Shown here one piece after another: positions 45,110 to 56,620 of a stretch of 64,000 bases of DNA (position 1 is its first letter; each line of letters starts with the position of its first letter). The position numbers were made by a program, and so were the translations under genes. The notes beneath the pieces were generated by a model. The model did no database searches, had not been told where the DNA came from, and saw nothing but the letters and a program-made list of their open reading frames with translations. The stretch is from Taenia hydatigena (lineage: Eukaryota; Platyhelminthes; Cestoda; Cyclophyllidea; Taeniidae): positions 8,668,134 to 8,732,133 of the forward strand of contig JADWOT020000003.1 in the NCBI GenBank assembly GCA_036345935.2. The letters are read 5' to 3'.

Positions 45110-47590
45110 GTGGCCATCCATTCAATTGACTAAAGTGCCTTCTTACATCCTAGTCATCCACAGTTATTCATTTTTCGCTACTTGAATGCTTTCCGTTTCG
45201 TAGGTTTCTTTCGGGCCACCTTTTAAGTAAAACACTAAAAAAGTGCGTTAAGTTTATTTTTTATCAACCACAATTCCAGTGAGTAAACTAAATCACAGAT
45301 CAATCATCAAGTATCCTGTTTACCAACCTACACATCCATCCATCATCCACTTTTTAATAGATCAGTTTGTCCATGTCTTTACACTTTCAATATCTACTCA
45401 TTCACCTCCTTGATCTTGTTCTTTAGCGCCTACGTGGGTCGCTGATCGCTCTATAGCCACTTAGGCGACTGTTAGTCCTTCGATGCTTCGATGCAGTTTC
45501 GGCACATCCGTTCCCGATCTACTTTGCATTTTTAGTTTATCAATGGAAAGACCACCACCCAAACGGGTTCCGGTTTGAATGAGTTCATTTGTACATTACA
45601 ATTGACAATTATGAAGGGGACTCAAGCGCACTGATGTAGGCTTGACTTCATAAAGACTTGCCAAGTACTCCACACCATCACTTCGTAGCGCAACAGTGTT
45701 GCCGCCTCCTGAATGAATAAGATATTTGCATACGGTAGCACCGTTGAACATTGCGATTCGACATGGGCACCTTCACTGTTGAGCCTACTGAATGAGACAT
45801 CAATGACTTCTTGATAAAACATTTACATTAGCTGTTGGAGTGGTGAAACCTCACATCTTTGTTCATCACACATTTTAAACCACAGATAATGCAGTGTGCG
45901 GAAAATAACGCTGTGTTATGAAGGTGATAGTCGAACATGAAAGCATTGTGGCTGGTGAACAGATGAATCGAGGGGTCAGTGGGTCATGACTAGACCAACT
46001 TCCCATTGATTTGAGTGCTAGCTTGCACCCTTCTTCCACGAAGGCTCAGTTAGAGCACACCAAAGTTGAAAATGGTCATATCACTCGAGTGTGCAGTAAG
46101 TACACCGCCATCATCGACTCTGCCCATTCCTAAGTTCGTCCAGTGTGCCCCGACAGATGCAATTTCTGTTACATCCAACCACACCTCAAGCTCTAGTGAT
46201 TACGCTTTGCCGACCCAATTACATACATCGCATATCCATATTCAGCTTTAATAGAATGCACCCGGACAAATTTACTATCCATTTCGCCTAAATATCTTTG
46301 TTCAGCGTACCATTGCTTTCACTTTGTTATAATCTTCACTGATTCTTTCGTCAGGTGCTGGACCACCTTTTTGGACATTCCCTTCCTTCCTCTAAAATCC
46401 GCTCGTCGCAGGTGCTTACAGTAAATGAACTTTTTGGTCTCCAACAGATTCTTCCCCTACTAGAGAGTTTTTTACATTACGACCTTATAGCGCTCAGCGA
46501 AAGCTTATTAGTCATACAGATTGTTTGTCACTCCCCGAGCAAGTAATGGCATCATGCGACCCGCGCCTTAATTTGCATCTTCATGCCCCATTTGTTGTTT
46601 AGCACTACAGAAAAAGATAAACTGCGAATATGTCTTAAGTTCTTTGATGCAGAGGCTAATCGAAAGTAAGCCGATTCTCAAATTTATTTAATTCATAAGA
46701 GCAATACTTTACTCATTTTTCGGAGCACTCGACCTCGTTCACTAGGCAGGTGCTCCAAGGAATCCTTCTTTTTAGCTACTTGCTAGCCTATCAGCAGTAG
46801 AACGGTCAAGTAGGCGTAAGGCCTGATCCATTTCTAGGCAAAATTGGCCCAGCGAAAAGGGTTTAATTTACTGTGGGAATTAGGAACATTCGTAAATGCA
46901 AGTATCGTCAGAAGTGAGCACGTACAAAGAAAATCGGGTGCCAGAATCCATAACTAAAATAACCACAAATCCCAGAATCAAAACCAACAACCTCCACAAG
47001 TTCTCACACCTTCCTTCGTTTACCAAAAAACTGTAAAATCTGCAATGAGGCATATGCAATAGGTTCAGCTACGTGCTAGAAAGTCGAGGCACATGCGCAA
47101 ACACGCACACACTTGTACAGAGGGATAGAAGCTACACAAAATCACAAGGCATGCAAAAACGTGGCTTAAAGTAAAATGAAGGCAGCGGATCCTCCATCTA
47201 CTCTCTCCTCGTCCATTGTTTCGTGACCGTCACTTCTAAAGAGAGTAGTAAAAAAGAAGTAGGATGGAAAGTGAAGTCAGGTATGAAGGCCAAGTGGTGA
47301 CAATAGATGAATGGTCGCCATTTGCCACGCTTGCAGAGATAGAGGAAGGTGTTTCTGAGTTTCTTCTGTTACTGTTGCCACAAGAAAAAGATGCATTTGT
47401 GCATGTAGCCGTGGTTTGACACAGGAGGTGAGGAAACTAAGTTTCATCTCTCACCATATTGGAGTTCAGTGTTCTTCTCGAAAAGTAAACGGTTAAAAGG
47501 CACAAATTACACACCTCAACGGAAACAAAGGAAAGAGAAAGAAAAGACGACGTGGGCTGAGAAAATTTTGCCAGATCTTCACTAACCGGT
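45110..47590. other. No recognised gene
   Basis: Only short frames (at most 66 codons) without domains, and no repeat partner noticed. Confidence 0.4.
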
Positions 47591-47597
47591 GGCCGTT

Positions 47598-48809
47598 TTA
47601 AGAGCTCTTGCGTAATCCGTACAATCCCATATTACCTTCCATCTCTGCAGACACAATACGGTCAGAGCTTAAAGCGGTGGCGAGTTCGCGCTCCTTTGAC
47701 CCAGCTTTCGTCGACAATGCACTCACTGCGTCGACGCTGAATGCAGACTTCCCTCTAACAGGCCTATTGACTATTTGAGTGTCCATGTCCGAGGGAAGCG
47801 CGTAATAGGAGACGAAAATATATGCATTGTGGAAATGGCAGAACCAGATTTAGCAGAATTGTAATATCTTCCATGGATAAAGTGACACTCCTCCTACCAC
47901 CATCACCTTTTACAATACCATTGGCTTTAGAGAACCTGGCTCTCCTTCACTGCTTGACAACTCGCCACTAAAGCGGCATCACTTTTTATCCCAGCGCCTG
48001 CTTTAACGCTGACTTCGTTTCCTTCTGTCCTTTGGATACAACAACCTTTCTACCAGATTTGGGAAGCCTTTTGCCGGGTGGAGACAGCAGCTTCAAGCAG
48101 AATTGCGATGTCAGGTGGGTTGTTAAAGGTGAATTTATCTTAAAGAAATGAGTGAATAGAGATAATCGTGATGAATGGGAGAACAGATGGTACAAATATG
48201 CAGCATAGGCATTAATGAACGAGTAAATGGATTCATTGGTTTGAGGGAGGTGAGCTATGAGTCCTGAATGAATGGATGCTCAGATGAAGGTCAGAGATGC
48301 CTACGTGGGATAGCACACAGACGCAGCTCTAGTTAGGTAGAAACGTGCAATGGCTCAGCGCCTCCTCGAGCAGCTGAAGCAGTCTTCGCGTGTTATGAGA
48401 GAGTGAACATCTCCACTCTACTAATATTTGCATTTTTCTTTTAGAATCTGCTGTCTTGACCCCTGCAACCTTTTTAGGAATCTTCTTAAGCGTCTCTAAC
48501 TCCCTATCGCAATCTTTTTCAACCAGCACTTTTACTTCATCAAATTCACCAGTGACTCTGCACCCGTCTTCAACCCTCCGAACACTTGTGGACTTTCTTA
48601 TTTGTGATCTCGTCTATCCTATCGTTGCCATCCTTAGCCACTGTGATGGTGACAGTTGCAGCTGTGACCTTCTCGGCATTCATGGCGCATCGTCTGAGAG
48701 CATCTAGTGCCATTTATGTCCCCAAAGTGGTAATGCCAGCCAAATCGAGGATGGCCTCAAAGCTGGCCATGCACACATTCTTGGTCTCTACCTCACACAT
48801 CAACTCCCC
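47598..48809 (-). pseudogene. Unrecognised decayed gene
   Basis: Minus strand. A GGTCTTTCAG acceptor (exon begins 48,809) is followed by GELMCEVETKNVCMASFEAI and, after one TAA, by ALDALRRCAMNAEKVTAAT and VTITVAKDGNDRIDEITNKK. A shift near 48,570 moves to the frame at 48,575-48,329 (VTGEFDEVKVLVEKDCDREL, then a Lys-rich stretch and LLQLLEEAL). Further coding-like pieces lie at about 48,130-47,960 and 47,786-47,598 (62 codons starting MDTQIVNRPVRGKSAF). Composition is protein-like: many Glu, Lys, Val and Ala, suggesting a mainly helical cytoplasmic protein. I do not recognise it. The plus-strand frames at 48,456-48,813 are shadows. Confidence 0.4.
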
Positions 48810-48849
48810 CTGAAAGACCAGAAGGTGCTAACACCAATCTTAGCTGGTG

Positions 48850-49750
48850 TGAAACCAGAGAAGAGCCCAGGGGTTAATCCATCGTGTGCCGGATGTTTTG
48901 GCTTTCCTTGCCAACATAGAGAATTCGCATTTTGGTTGCGAAAATTACTGCAAGAACTTACAGAAGGAAGTGAGCTGCTGAATACAATTCCGTGCACCTC
49001 TCGGTCAAAACGAATAGAGGCGAGCGCATCCCCATACCAGTAGTGTCCCAGTTTTCCTTCCCACAACAGACACCCTACACATCAGCCACATCTACGTTGT
49101 CCGATTTTAAAGCGAGAACTGCTGCAATGTCTTGCAGAAGAAAACGAGCTGCTAATTCCTAACCTTAATATATTTTGGATCAGTATGGATAAAATGAAAC
49201 GTAGGTTCGTGCCATTGCTATTCCCGAGTTCGTTGCCGATATATGGTTATTATGCTACGTCAAGCTATTGCAGAAGTGAACCTACTACTAAGTCTTAGTA
49301 GTAATCAATTCTGATTCAAAATTGCTTATATTTGCACTATTGCGGCTTTTTCCAAAACGGGCTCCACACATATCAGCCGCGCCAAAATTGCTTGATGTTT
49401 AAACAAGAACAGCCGCAAGGAAGCGAAGAGGGAAGCAGAATGCTAAGTTTCATTCCTGGCCGATTTTGGATCGAAAAGAAAGTAAAATAATTTTACTATT
49501 CACCCGTGTTGAAAGCATTTACAGACCGAAGCATGCATATGACTCCTAATTTGGATCATTTCTGGTTACAGGGGTATTCGACTGTTTAAGAGTTATCGTT
49601 CGTGCATTGTCAATTATCTGTGTCAACTTAGGCGCTCTTATCATCGGCCAAACCGCACTTTCCAATGTGATAGGAGAACTGTCGTAAGTAGTTACTGAAT
49701 GGAGTAGGCTGCTGCGTTATAATTTTGACCGATCCTGGATCTGACTAAAC
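48850..49750 (+). repeat. Satellite-like array, copy 1
   Basis: Collinear over about 0.9 kb with 52,140-53,000. Degenerate units repeat a CTTTCCTTGCCA(A/C) start and a GAGAACTGC(T/C)GCAAG core followed by ACAGAAGG(A/G)AG(C/T)GAGCTGCTGAAT. Spacing between cores is roughly 175-265 nt. No coding content seen. Confidence 0.75.
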
Positions 49751-49864
49751 AGAACATGACTAGAGATTTCCTTTTGTTGTCCACAATAGTCCGACATTTT
49801 GGACACTGTCAGATAGCTTGGATGATTTGAGTAAGAACGGACCATCAAGCACCTTCCTGGTTGG

Positions 49865-49980
49865 AAACAATGAAGGTGATTGACTGTTAAGTTGCAGGCT
49901 AGTACGAGGAATTGCAGCACTATGAATATGCAGCTTAATACAGAAAAGTGTATGCTCGTGGTAGCGCGTGCATGCACAGA
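49865..49980 (+). mobile_element. Reverse-transcriptase relic (thumb-side motif)
   Basis: A plus-strand frame reads KLQASTRNCSTMNMQLNTEK followed by CMLVVA. The pattern of a Leu-Gln-x-x..., a Met-x-Leu-Asn-x-x-Lys-(C/T) turn and a hydrophobic strand is typical of non-LTR reverse transcriptases just downstream of the catalytic ADD motif. Only about 35 residues remain. Confidence 0.5.
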
Positions 49981-52200
49981 ACGCCCGATTCGGTTCCTAC
50001 ATTTTAGCTCCTTGCATTTATTTTTTTTTACTTTAGCACCACGAGAACGTCTTGCACTTCTCTCTCCTCCTCCTCATTCCACCTTACCACCTGCCAGCAC
50101 CGTCTTCGTAGTCGATTTAATTGGCTAGAAGGATAAGTTAGAAGCGATGATGAGATGAATGTGCCTTTACACCCACAAACACACAAGCACACACACGTTC
50201 CTAGCTGTTTGTGTGGAGCAACATTTAGGGCGACTTTCCAAAAGAGCAGAAATAAAAGTAAACAATGGCACACACACAAACTTGGACAAACAGATAGGCA
50301 AGTGTGAATGCATAGTGGAAACGGGGCAGGTGGTTTAGAGAGGGAAGTACATCATTTTACCCTTTACTGTAGAATGCCAGGTAGAGAGATTCTCTACAAA
50401 GAAAAAACCGGTCAGTGAGTTGGGCAGACAGGAACTCGACCAGCCTACAAATCGCGAAGTAAGAAGTAGGAGCAACGTACCGAACTTCGCTCTGGAAAGG
50501 GTAAATGAAAGAGGAGTAGAAGTGGGAGTCGGAATGGAGACAAGGTTTTGAGGGACAAACTAAGGCGGCAGAAAGATCAAAATGGAGAATTAATGATGAT
50601 TTTAGCTAAGCAATGCCAAAACAAGATTTGGTTTTGGGTAGGGTGTGATAGAGTCAGATCCAGTCTAACCTGTGCTAGTCTGATCTAGGTTATTAATCTA
50701 TGCAGTATTTAATCATGTTAAAGCCGCGACTGGGACTAGTGAAGAGATTAAGGAAAACCTGCAAAGAAGGTGCTGGCAGGCGATGAGGTAGGTGGGAGAG
50801 GTGAGAGGAGCGCAAAAGAAGTCGAGGATCGAGACGTCTTCGTGGCTTTAAAGTAAAAGAATAAAGATAAGGAGCCAAAATTTAAGGAGTACTCACTGCC
50901 CCTTTCGATTGAGTTGTATGCGAGGGGCATAAACAGTATAAAATAATGCAAGACGCAATGCATGTGAGCATATGGAGCATAGTAGGAGACAAGGGACAAT
51001 CCTAGAAGATGCGGTAGAGTAGAACATGAGGGAGGTGGCGTAGACAAGGGAGCTTTTCTCCGCCTATTTCGAAGACGCCATCAAGCCTACTTATAGTCTG
51101 CGTGCTTTGATCCTTAGTATCTGCAAAAAAGGCAGAGAAGACCTCAATTTGCATTGCATGGAGTTGTGTCGAGTTGATTAGGAGGGCCAAATTAGTGTTG
51201 GGGCTGGCTTAAATGGTAACGAATGAGGCGTCCTATTCAAGCTTATCACAATCTAGCCTATGCTGCTAACCTTGTCTATTCTGACCCGGTCCAAGTTGGT
51301 CGGATCTGATCAAGCCCAGACTTGCGTACCATGCTATAGTACTTCCACAGTGGGAAATGAATATTGTGTAAGTTGTTTTGCATCATTAGGTCTCCTGATG
51401 CTGCTGCGTATTTGAGGCTCTAGAGCGTATCTTAGAAATGAAAAGTAAGTGCAGAATAGCAAGAAAAATTGGCTAATTACCCCTAAAGATTGCTATTGAG
51501 TCAACAAAGAGGCTTCTTTTGTGCGCACCCTAATTCTATGTTTGGACGAATTGCTATTTTACATTACGAATGGTGGTGGTGGTGGTCCATGCGATTCTTT
51601 GGTAGGAGTGAGGCAGCATGAATGTTCAGGCGAAAGGGACAAAGAAACGATTGAGATTAGAGCGGAGAAGTGGGAAGTCGTGAGTGTGAATCTGCGGTGC
51701 AGCGTTCTTTATTTCCTTTCTACTTTCTCTCATACACTGATTCACTTGCCCACCCATCTTGCCTTTTGAATAAGTAAAACGTAAAGGAATCAGCTTAATG
51801 AGAAATTTGTTTTTTTTTTGAATGGCACACTAGAGGAGACCAATGATAGTCTCCTTTTCCATGCGATTTATACTGTTAAGGCACACGGATGGTTTGAGGA
51901 TAAATGGTAGAAGAAAAAGCATGTAGAAGTATCAAATCGTGCACAATGCCTTTAATAAAATGAAGAGTGTTTGTCAAGCGATGTATTTTTCAAAATGCGT
52001 TGCCCGATTCACCCTAATCAACTTTACTTTGCTTGTCCCATATTATTGCACATCCGCACCGGCGCTGCTCATACCAGAACCATTTCATCTTTATCCTGAG
52101 TGTACAAACCTCTTCCTTATTTATGCAGTTTCTTTTATTACCTAACTCTCTTAGCTTTCTCTGCCAAAATAGACAATTTACATTTTAATTTTATAACGAG
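49980..52200 (-). repeat. Repeat family Z, copy 2 (minus), with flanking piece
   Basis: 50,205-52,200 is directly repeated at 62,030-64,000, and 50,300-51,530 is inverted to 32,945-34,150. A small piece at 50,031-50,110 has the opposite orientation (it matches 33,620-33,700 directly), so a second, truncated copy abuts this one. The direct pair is about 2 kb long and about 11.8 kb apart. Frames here (82-99 codons) are not kept between copies. Confidence 0.85.
51571..51587. repeat. (GGT)n microsatellite
   Basis: Five GGT units inside repeat family Z copy 2; absent from copy 3. Confidence 0.85.
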
Positions 52201-53060
52201 AAATGCCACAAGAATTTACAGAAGTAAGTAAAATGCTGGATCTCAACTCTGACAAATCTCGATCAAAACAGACAAAAGAGAGCGAGCCTCTAGACCCATA
52301 GTGTCGCAGCTTTCCTTGCCACAATGGACACCCTACACATTGGCTACACCTGTGCTGTCCGATTTTAAACAGAGAACTGCTGCGCTCTCTTACAGAAGGG
52401 AGCGAGCTGCTGAATACCAATTCCGAACAATTTTGGATCGATGTAGACGAAAACAAAGGAGCTCTGTACTCTTGCCATTCCCGAGTTCTTTGCTGAAATA
52501 GGTCATTACGCTTCGACTACACCTACAATGCGGGATTGTAAATTAAGGGCTACAGCAAGCGCTATTGCAACTTTCTTTGCCTAAACTGGCTCCCTACAAA
52601 TCAAAAGCGCCAAAAATGTTTGAATTGTGTACAAGAACTGCCGCAAGTGATTACAAAAGGAAACAGAATGCTGGTTTCATCTCTGGCCGATTTCGGATTA
52701 AAGAGGAGGAGAGAAAAGAGTTTTGCCCCATGCCCTTGTTGTAAGCATCTACATAGCAATATATGCATTTGACTTTCAGTTCGGATAAATTTTGGTCACA
52801 AAGGCATTTGACTGTTTGAGGTTTCGTGTTCGTGCGTTACCAATCGTGTCAACATAGGCGCTCTTATCACCAGTCAAACCCTACTTTTACAATTTGATAC
52901 GAGAACTGCCGTGAGTATTTACCATTTGGAATAGGCCGTTGGGTTATAGATCTGATAAATTTTGACTTAATTAAGCGGAGCTTGGTGCTACTCCGTTTGC
53001 TTACGCTATTCTTGCTTTCTTTGCCAAAATAGACTACTTAACTATCGACCGGGTCTAAAT
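52140..53060 (+). repeat. Satellite-like array, copy 2
   Basis: Matches 48,850-49,750. Core units near 52,196, 52,372, 52,634 and 52,900 repeat GAGAACTGC(T/C)G-like starts. The first unit also opens the last 170 nt of the window (63,830-64,000), so the array follows repeat family Z in both long copies. Confidence 0.75.
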
Positions 53061-53830
53061 TTTACTGCACAACACGAGGATATCACAGTTCTTAGAGATG
53101 GAAAAAAAACCGGAGTACACTATTGAATGATTGTAAATGCTGAATCAAGAGGACAGGTCGCAGCTACGTACTTATGCTATGCCAGTTTTCGTATTCAAAT
53201 CATTTTCATTACACTGCGTTCACTTCTAAGCATCAGATGGCTTACAGTTTTATGCACCTCATTAGAGCGTAAGTAACCCAACATTTGGTACCCAATCCTA
53301 ATTAATCGCCGATGGGAATGAACAATTTATGGCGCAGTGTAATATCCATGCTCTCTGGCTGCTTGTCGATGCAGAGTCTTAGTACAGCCGCCTAACACAG
53401 AATACTATAGTTTTGAGAGGAAAACCTATTTTATGGCACCGTAGTATTTTAACAACCTGAGCCTTTTGGAATCAACTTAAGACCAAAGTGAGAAACACTT
53501 AAAGCGTAGTACACTACGGCTGATTTTCCATTGTGTTACTTATGTAATGCCTTATGCATGCATTGATCTAAGCTACCAGTCAAAGCCCAATGCCATTCTG
53601 ACCTTTCCGATGTCAGTGTAACGAAGTGAGCAGCTCTTTCGTAACTAAAGCCTTTTCTCGCCCTGCCTTGAAGGCTTCTAACTATAGCCATAAATCTGCT
53701 AAATACCTAAGGTTGACTAATAGTTTATACGTATTGTACAGGTGCAAGTGCGATCAATTTGATCATGCAATATTAACGACTTCATGGGATGAGGCTAATT
53801 AATAAGAATAATGCATTGTGAGATTATGAG
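53060..53830. other. No recognised gene
   Basis: No frame of 60 codons or more and no repeat partner noticed. Confidence 0.4.
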
Positions 53831-53831
53831 C

Positions 53832-55350
53832 TCAGGAGAACCTTGAGTCTGCAACCGAGCAAGAGTGAGAGGAGGAAGGGGGAGGCGATTTGTAGCAGTT
53901 ACACGTTGCTAATTCATTATTATTAGGCTCTGCGGCATCATCCACATCAAACAAGTCAAGTCGCAAATCTTGCAACTTATAATGCCGACGCACAGACGTG
54001 AATCAGCCGCGGGGACCGCGAAAGCTGTCAGCGTTTGAGAAGGTCTATCGTACTCCCATGCAGTTATTGGAGGCTTCCTTTCTCAATAAGCACAAGAACA
54101 ATAATCGTGAAGACGGTCAGTTTATTCTGATGTTACTACCCTAAACAAAGCATTCATAGCTAAGAATTTGACATTGGGCTAGTTCAATTGGAATGTTTTA
54201 TGCATAGTTTGCAGACACTTATGATGCTATTATTGCAGCGCGCAACGTTGACATGCTCGGATAGCTTTGGCATGTCCTAGCTATTTAGTTGACAGCAGGT
54301 CTATCTAGCAGGATTTTTCCACTTCACTTACTAATGTCAAGCTCTACCAACTGTAAGGCAAGCATCTCCCTGTAGACCTTTTTCATGTGACCATTCACGG
54401 AATGCCTTGTGACGTCAATTCGTACTGACAATGAAAGTGGATGACAAGAATTCACAACTCCTCACATATGTTGCAACCATTTACTCCATCAAGTTAGATA
54501 TTTACAAAAAACATAAGTTAGTGATAATTGGAAAATTCTGACAAACGTTTGAGAAAACGAATGTACCGTTGTGATGTTGCAGCGAATACAACTTCCATCT
54601 CTCCCGTCTCGACCACCAAAGCACACTGCTGGTGCAAAGGGGAAAGTGAATTGGACAACTACGCTTTTACCGGTCACTTTGCCTTCGTGTGTTCGCGATC
54701 GGCACTGCAAAGCAGGTTAGTTAGACCTAAGGGCAATTTATTAGCTACCAAGTAAGCAAGCGCCAAGGAATAAACGTGATGTTAACTAAACATCCAGGGC
54801 CTGATACACTGCAGCCATTACTATAAAATGGAGCATTATCTTGAGTGTGTAAAATAGAAAAAAATGGGGCAGGTGGCTCTGTTTCCTTCTAAATCGGTGA
54901 GGTCGAATTGGATCGATTGAAGCAAACTAAATAGCTGATATTCCGAATGAAGGAAAGGATGTATTGGTCGCCACGCTACACAACGCATTCCCTCATCGCT
55001 GTTATGCAGTGTATTTAGACATCGATCTTTTGAATGCAAGGCAATTCACATGTAAAGAGGTAGACCATCCTTCTTAAGTGAGGCAAACTGGATCAAATGA
55101 GCACCATGGTCGGCTTCGTGCAAAAGACCCTCTTGCGGTTATTCATCCTTTGATTGTGCTTGTCGCGACTGTGTCAAGCATGCTTTTAGACTATCCGCCC
55201 CATAGTCACTACCCCTAGCTGTGTGCTGATTGGTGGGACCGTTAACGGGGTTGTGCAATGATCCGAGGCATGCGTTTGCACGCCTGTGCGTTTACTCAGG
55301 CTTTGCAAAAGAATAGGTCTCAACGAGGACGTGATTCAGAGGACAATTAC
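53832..55350 (-). repeat. Right arm of the long inverted duplication
   Basis: Inverse of 24,447-25,815. It ends at about 55,350, where homeobox copy F is cut off inside exon 3, so the junction with F lost the C-terminal tail and 3' flank that copy C still has. Confidence 0.85.
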
Positions 55351-55354
55351 TAAT

Positions 55355-56620
55355 AGGAACCTGCTCCAATGGTGATGCTGCTTGCTGGGCTCCTGTTGTG
55401 ATTGGGAGCTTTCAGCAATTCCAAAGCCTTCACTCAGGCCGCTGTCCCACGCGTCGGTTGATGGGGCACGAACATTTGGTTGTGTTAGAGGCGTCTCATT
55501 GATAGAAATTTCTCACCAGCCCTCCTTGTTTTGTAGAGCTGATTCTGGAACCACATCTTCACCTAACAGAAGGGTCAAAAATATGACCAATTTTGACGAC
55601 TCAATCGTAGACAACTGATCACTACACACTAATGGCTGTCTTTTAAACATGTTCTTTTAACACTTTAATGCTTGACTAACCTGAGTCCCCGTCAAGTTGA
55701 TGCGACACGCCAGTTCTTTGCGTTCATGCATATTGATGTAGTTTTTCTTGTTAAAGTATTTCATCATCCCACCAATTTGGTACGGAGTAAAGAGAACCCT
55801 GCGTCAGCCTTGTCTTTGTGCCTCAGATACTGTCTGGCGCACCTGAAGTTGTTCTGCGGTTGGCAGTGTAAAAAAGCTTGCTGAATCAGGCATAGGTGCG
55901 GCGGCAGAAAGTTGCTGGAGAAGAGAGTAATTTGGAACTGATAAGATGTGTGTTGGAAGATGCTGACACGTGCTTGGCGGTGAGAACTGTGGCTGCCCCT
56001 GTGGCTGTAGCAGCTGCTGACTTAGCTCTGATGAGGTGTCAAATAGGAGTGGGTTTGGCGTTGGGGAATTCGTGCTTCGTAGTGGTAGTTTGAGGTTGGC
56101 CTGAGCTTCCACCCTGCTTTGGAGACGAAGACAAGTCGATGCAGGATGTCCGTTGTCGTACAGGCTTCGGAGAGCTGATCGATTTCGGAATTATTGTGGA
56201 ATGTACAGGCATTGCCCCTAAGTTATCCTATTCACTTGAAGCAGCCTCATCAATTTTCAACCGTTTTAGTGGCGAAGGATTTAGTTGGGTTTGTTTGCCT
56301 TCGTGGTAGTTTTGCAGCGAATATATAAGGGAAAGTGGATCTTGAAAGTACTGGAGATTTAGCCAGAGCAGAGACCGTCTCTTCCGCCTTTTGTGAGGCA
56401 GAAGGTGTTCCCTGTTCCATTTGATGTTGCACGATCGGTGACAAAGCTGATACGACTAATTGTTAATCATGCGATTTTGTCCTTCCTTTGGGTACAAATG
56501 GGCATCCCGCATTGACGCATCTGTACAAACAACTCGAGTGAAATAAGAACATGTGCACCTGCATGTAAGTAGATGCTGGCATTACATTTATTTGTGTCAA
56601 GTGCTCATTCTTGACTTAAT
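55355..56620 (-). pseudogene. Homeobox pseudogene F (complete homeodomain, stop at residue 3)
   Basis: Minus strand. Exon 2 starts at 56,520 after a TTTGTACAG acceptor and ends at 55,681 with a CAG/GTTAGT donor. Exon 3 starts at 55,562 after CTTCTGTTAG. Homeodomain codons 55,812-55,681 and 55,562-55,515 are open from residue 4 on: RRVLFTPYQIGGMM, then Phe20, GTQ, VKMWFQNQLYKTRR (Trp48, Asn51, Leu53, Tyr54). A TGA at 55,806-55,804 replaces residue 3. One extra base in the Ser/Pro region shifts the upstream frame. Exon 3 stops soon after the homeodomain and is cut at about 55,355, so the charged tail is missing. Exon 1 and the promoter were not found: similarity fades at about 56,620 inside intron 1. 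Confidence 0.85.

Noticed and set aside
48456..48813. Two plus-strand frames of 75-83 codons with hydrophobic N-termini
   Set aside because: They are antisense to the better supported minus-strand coding remnant and share no feature with other copies.
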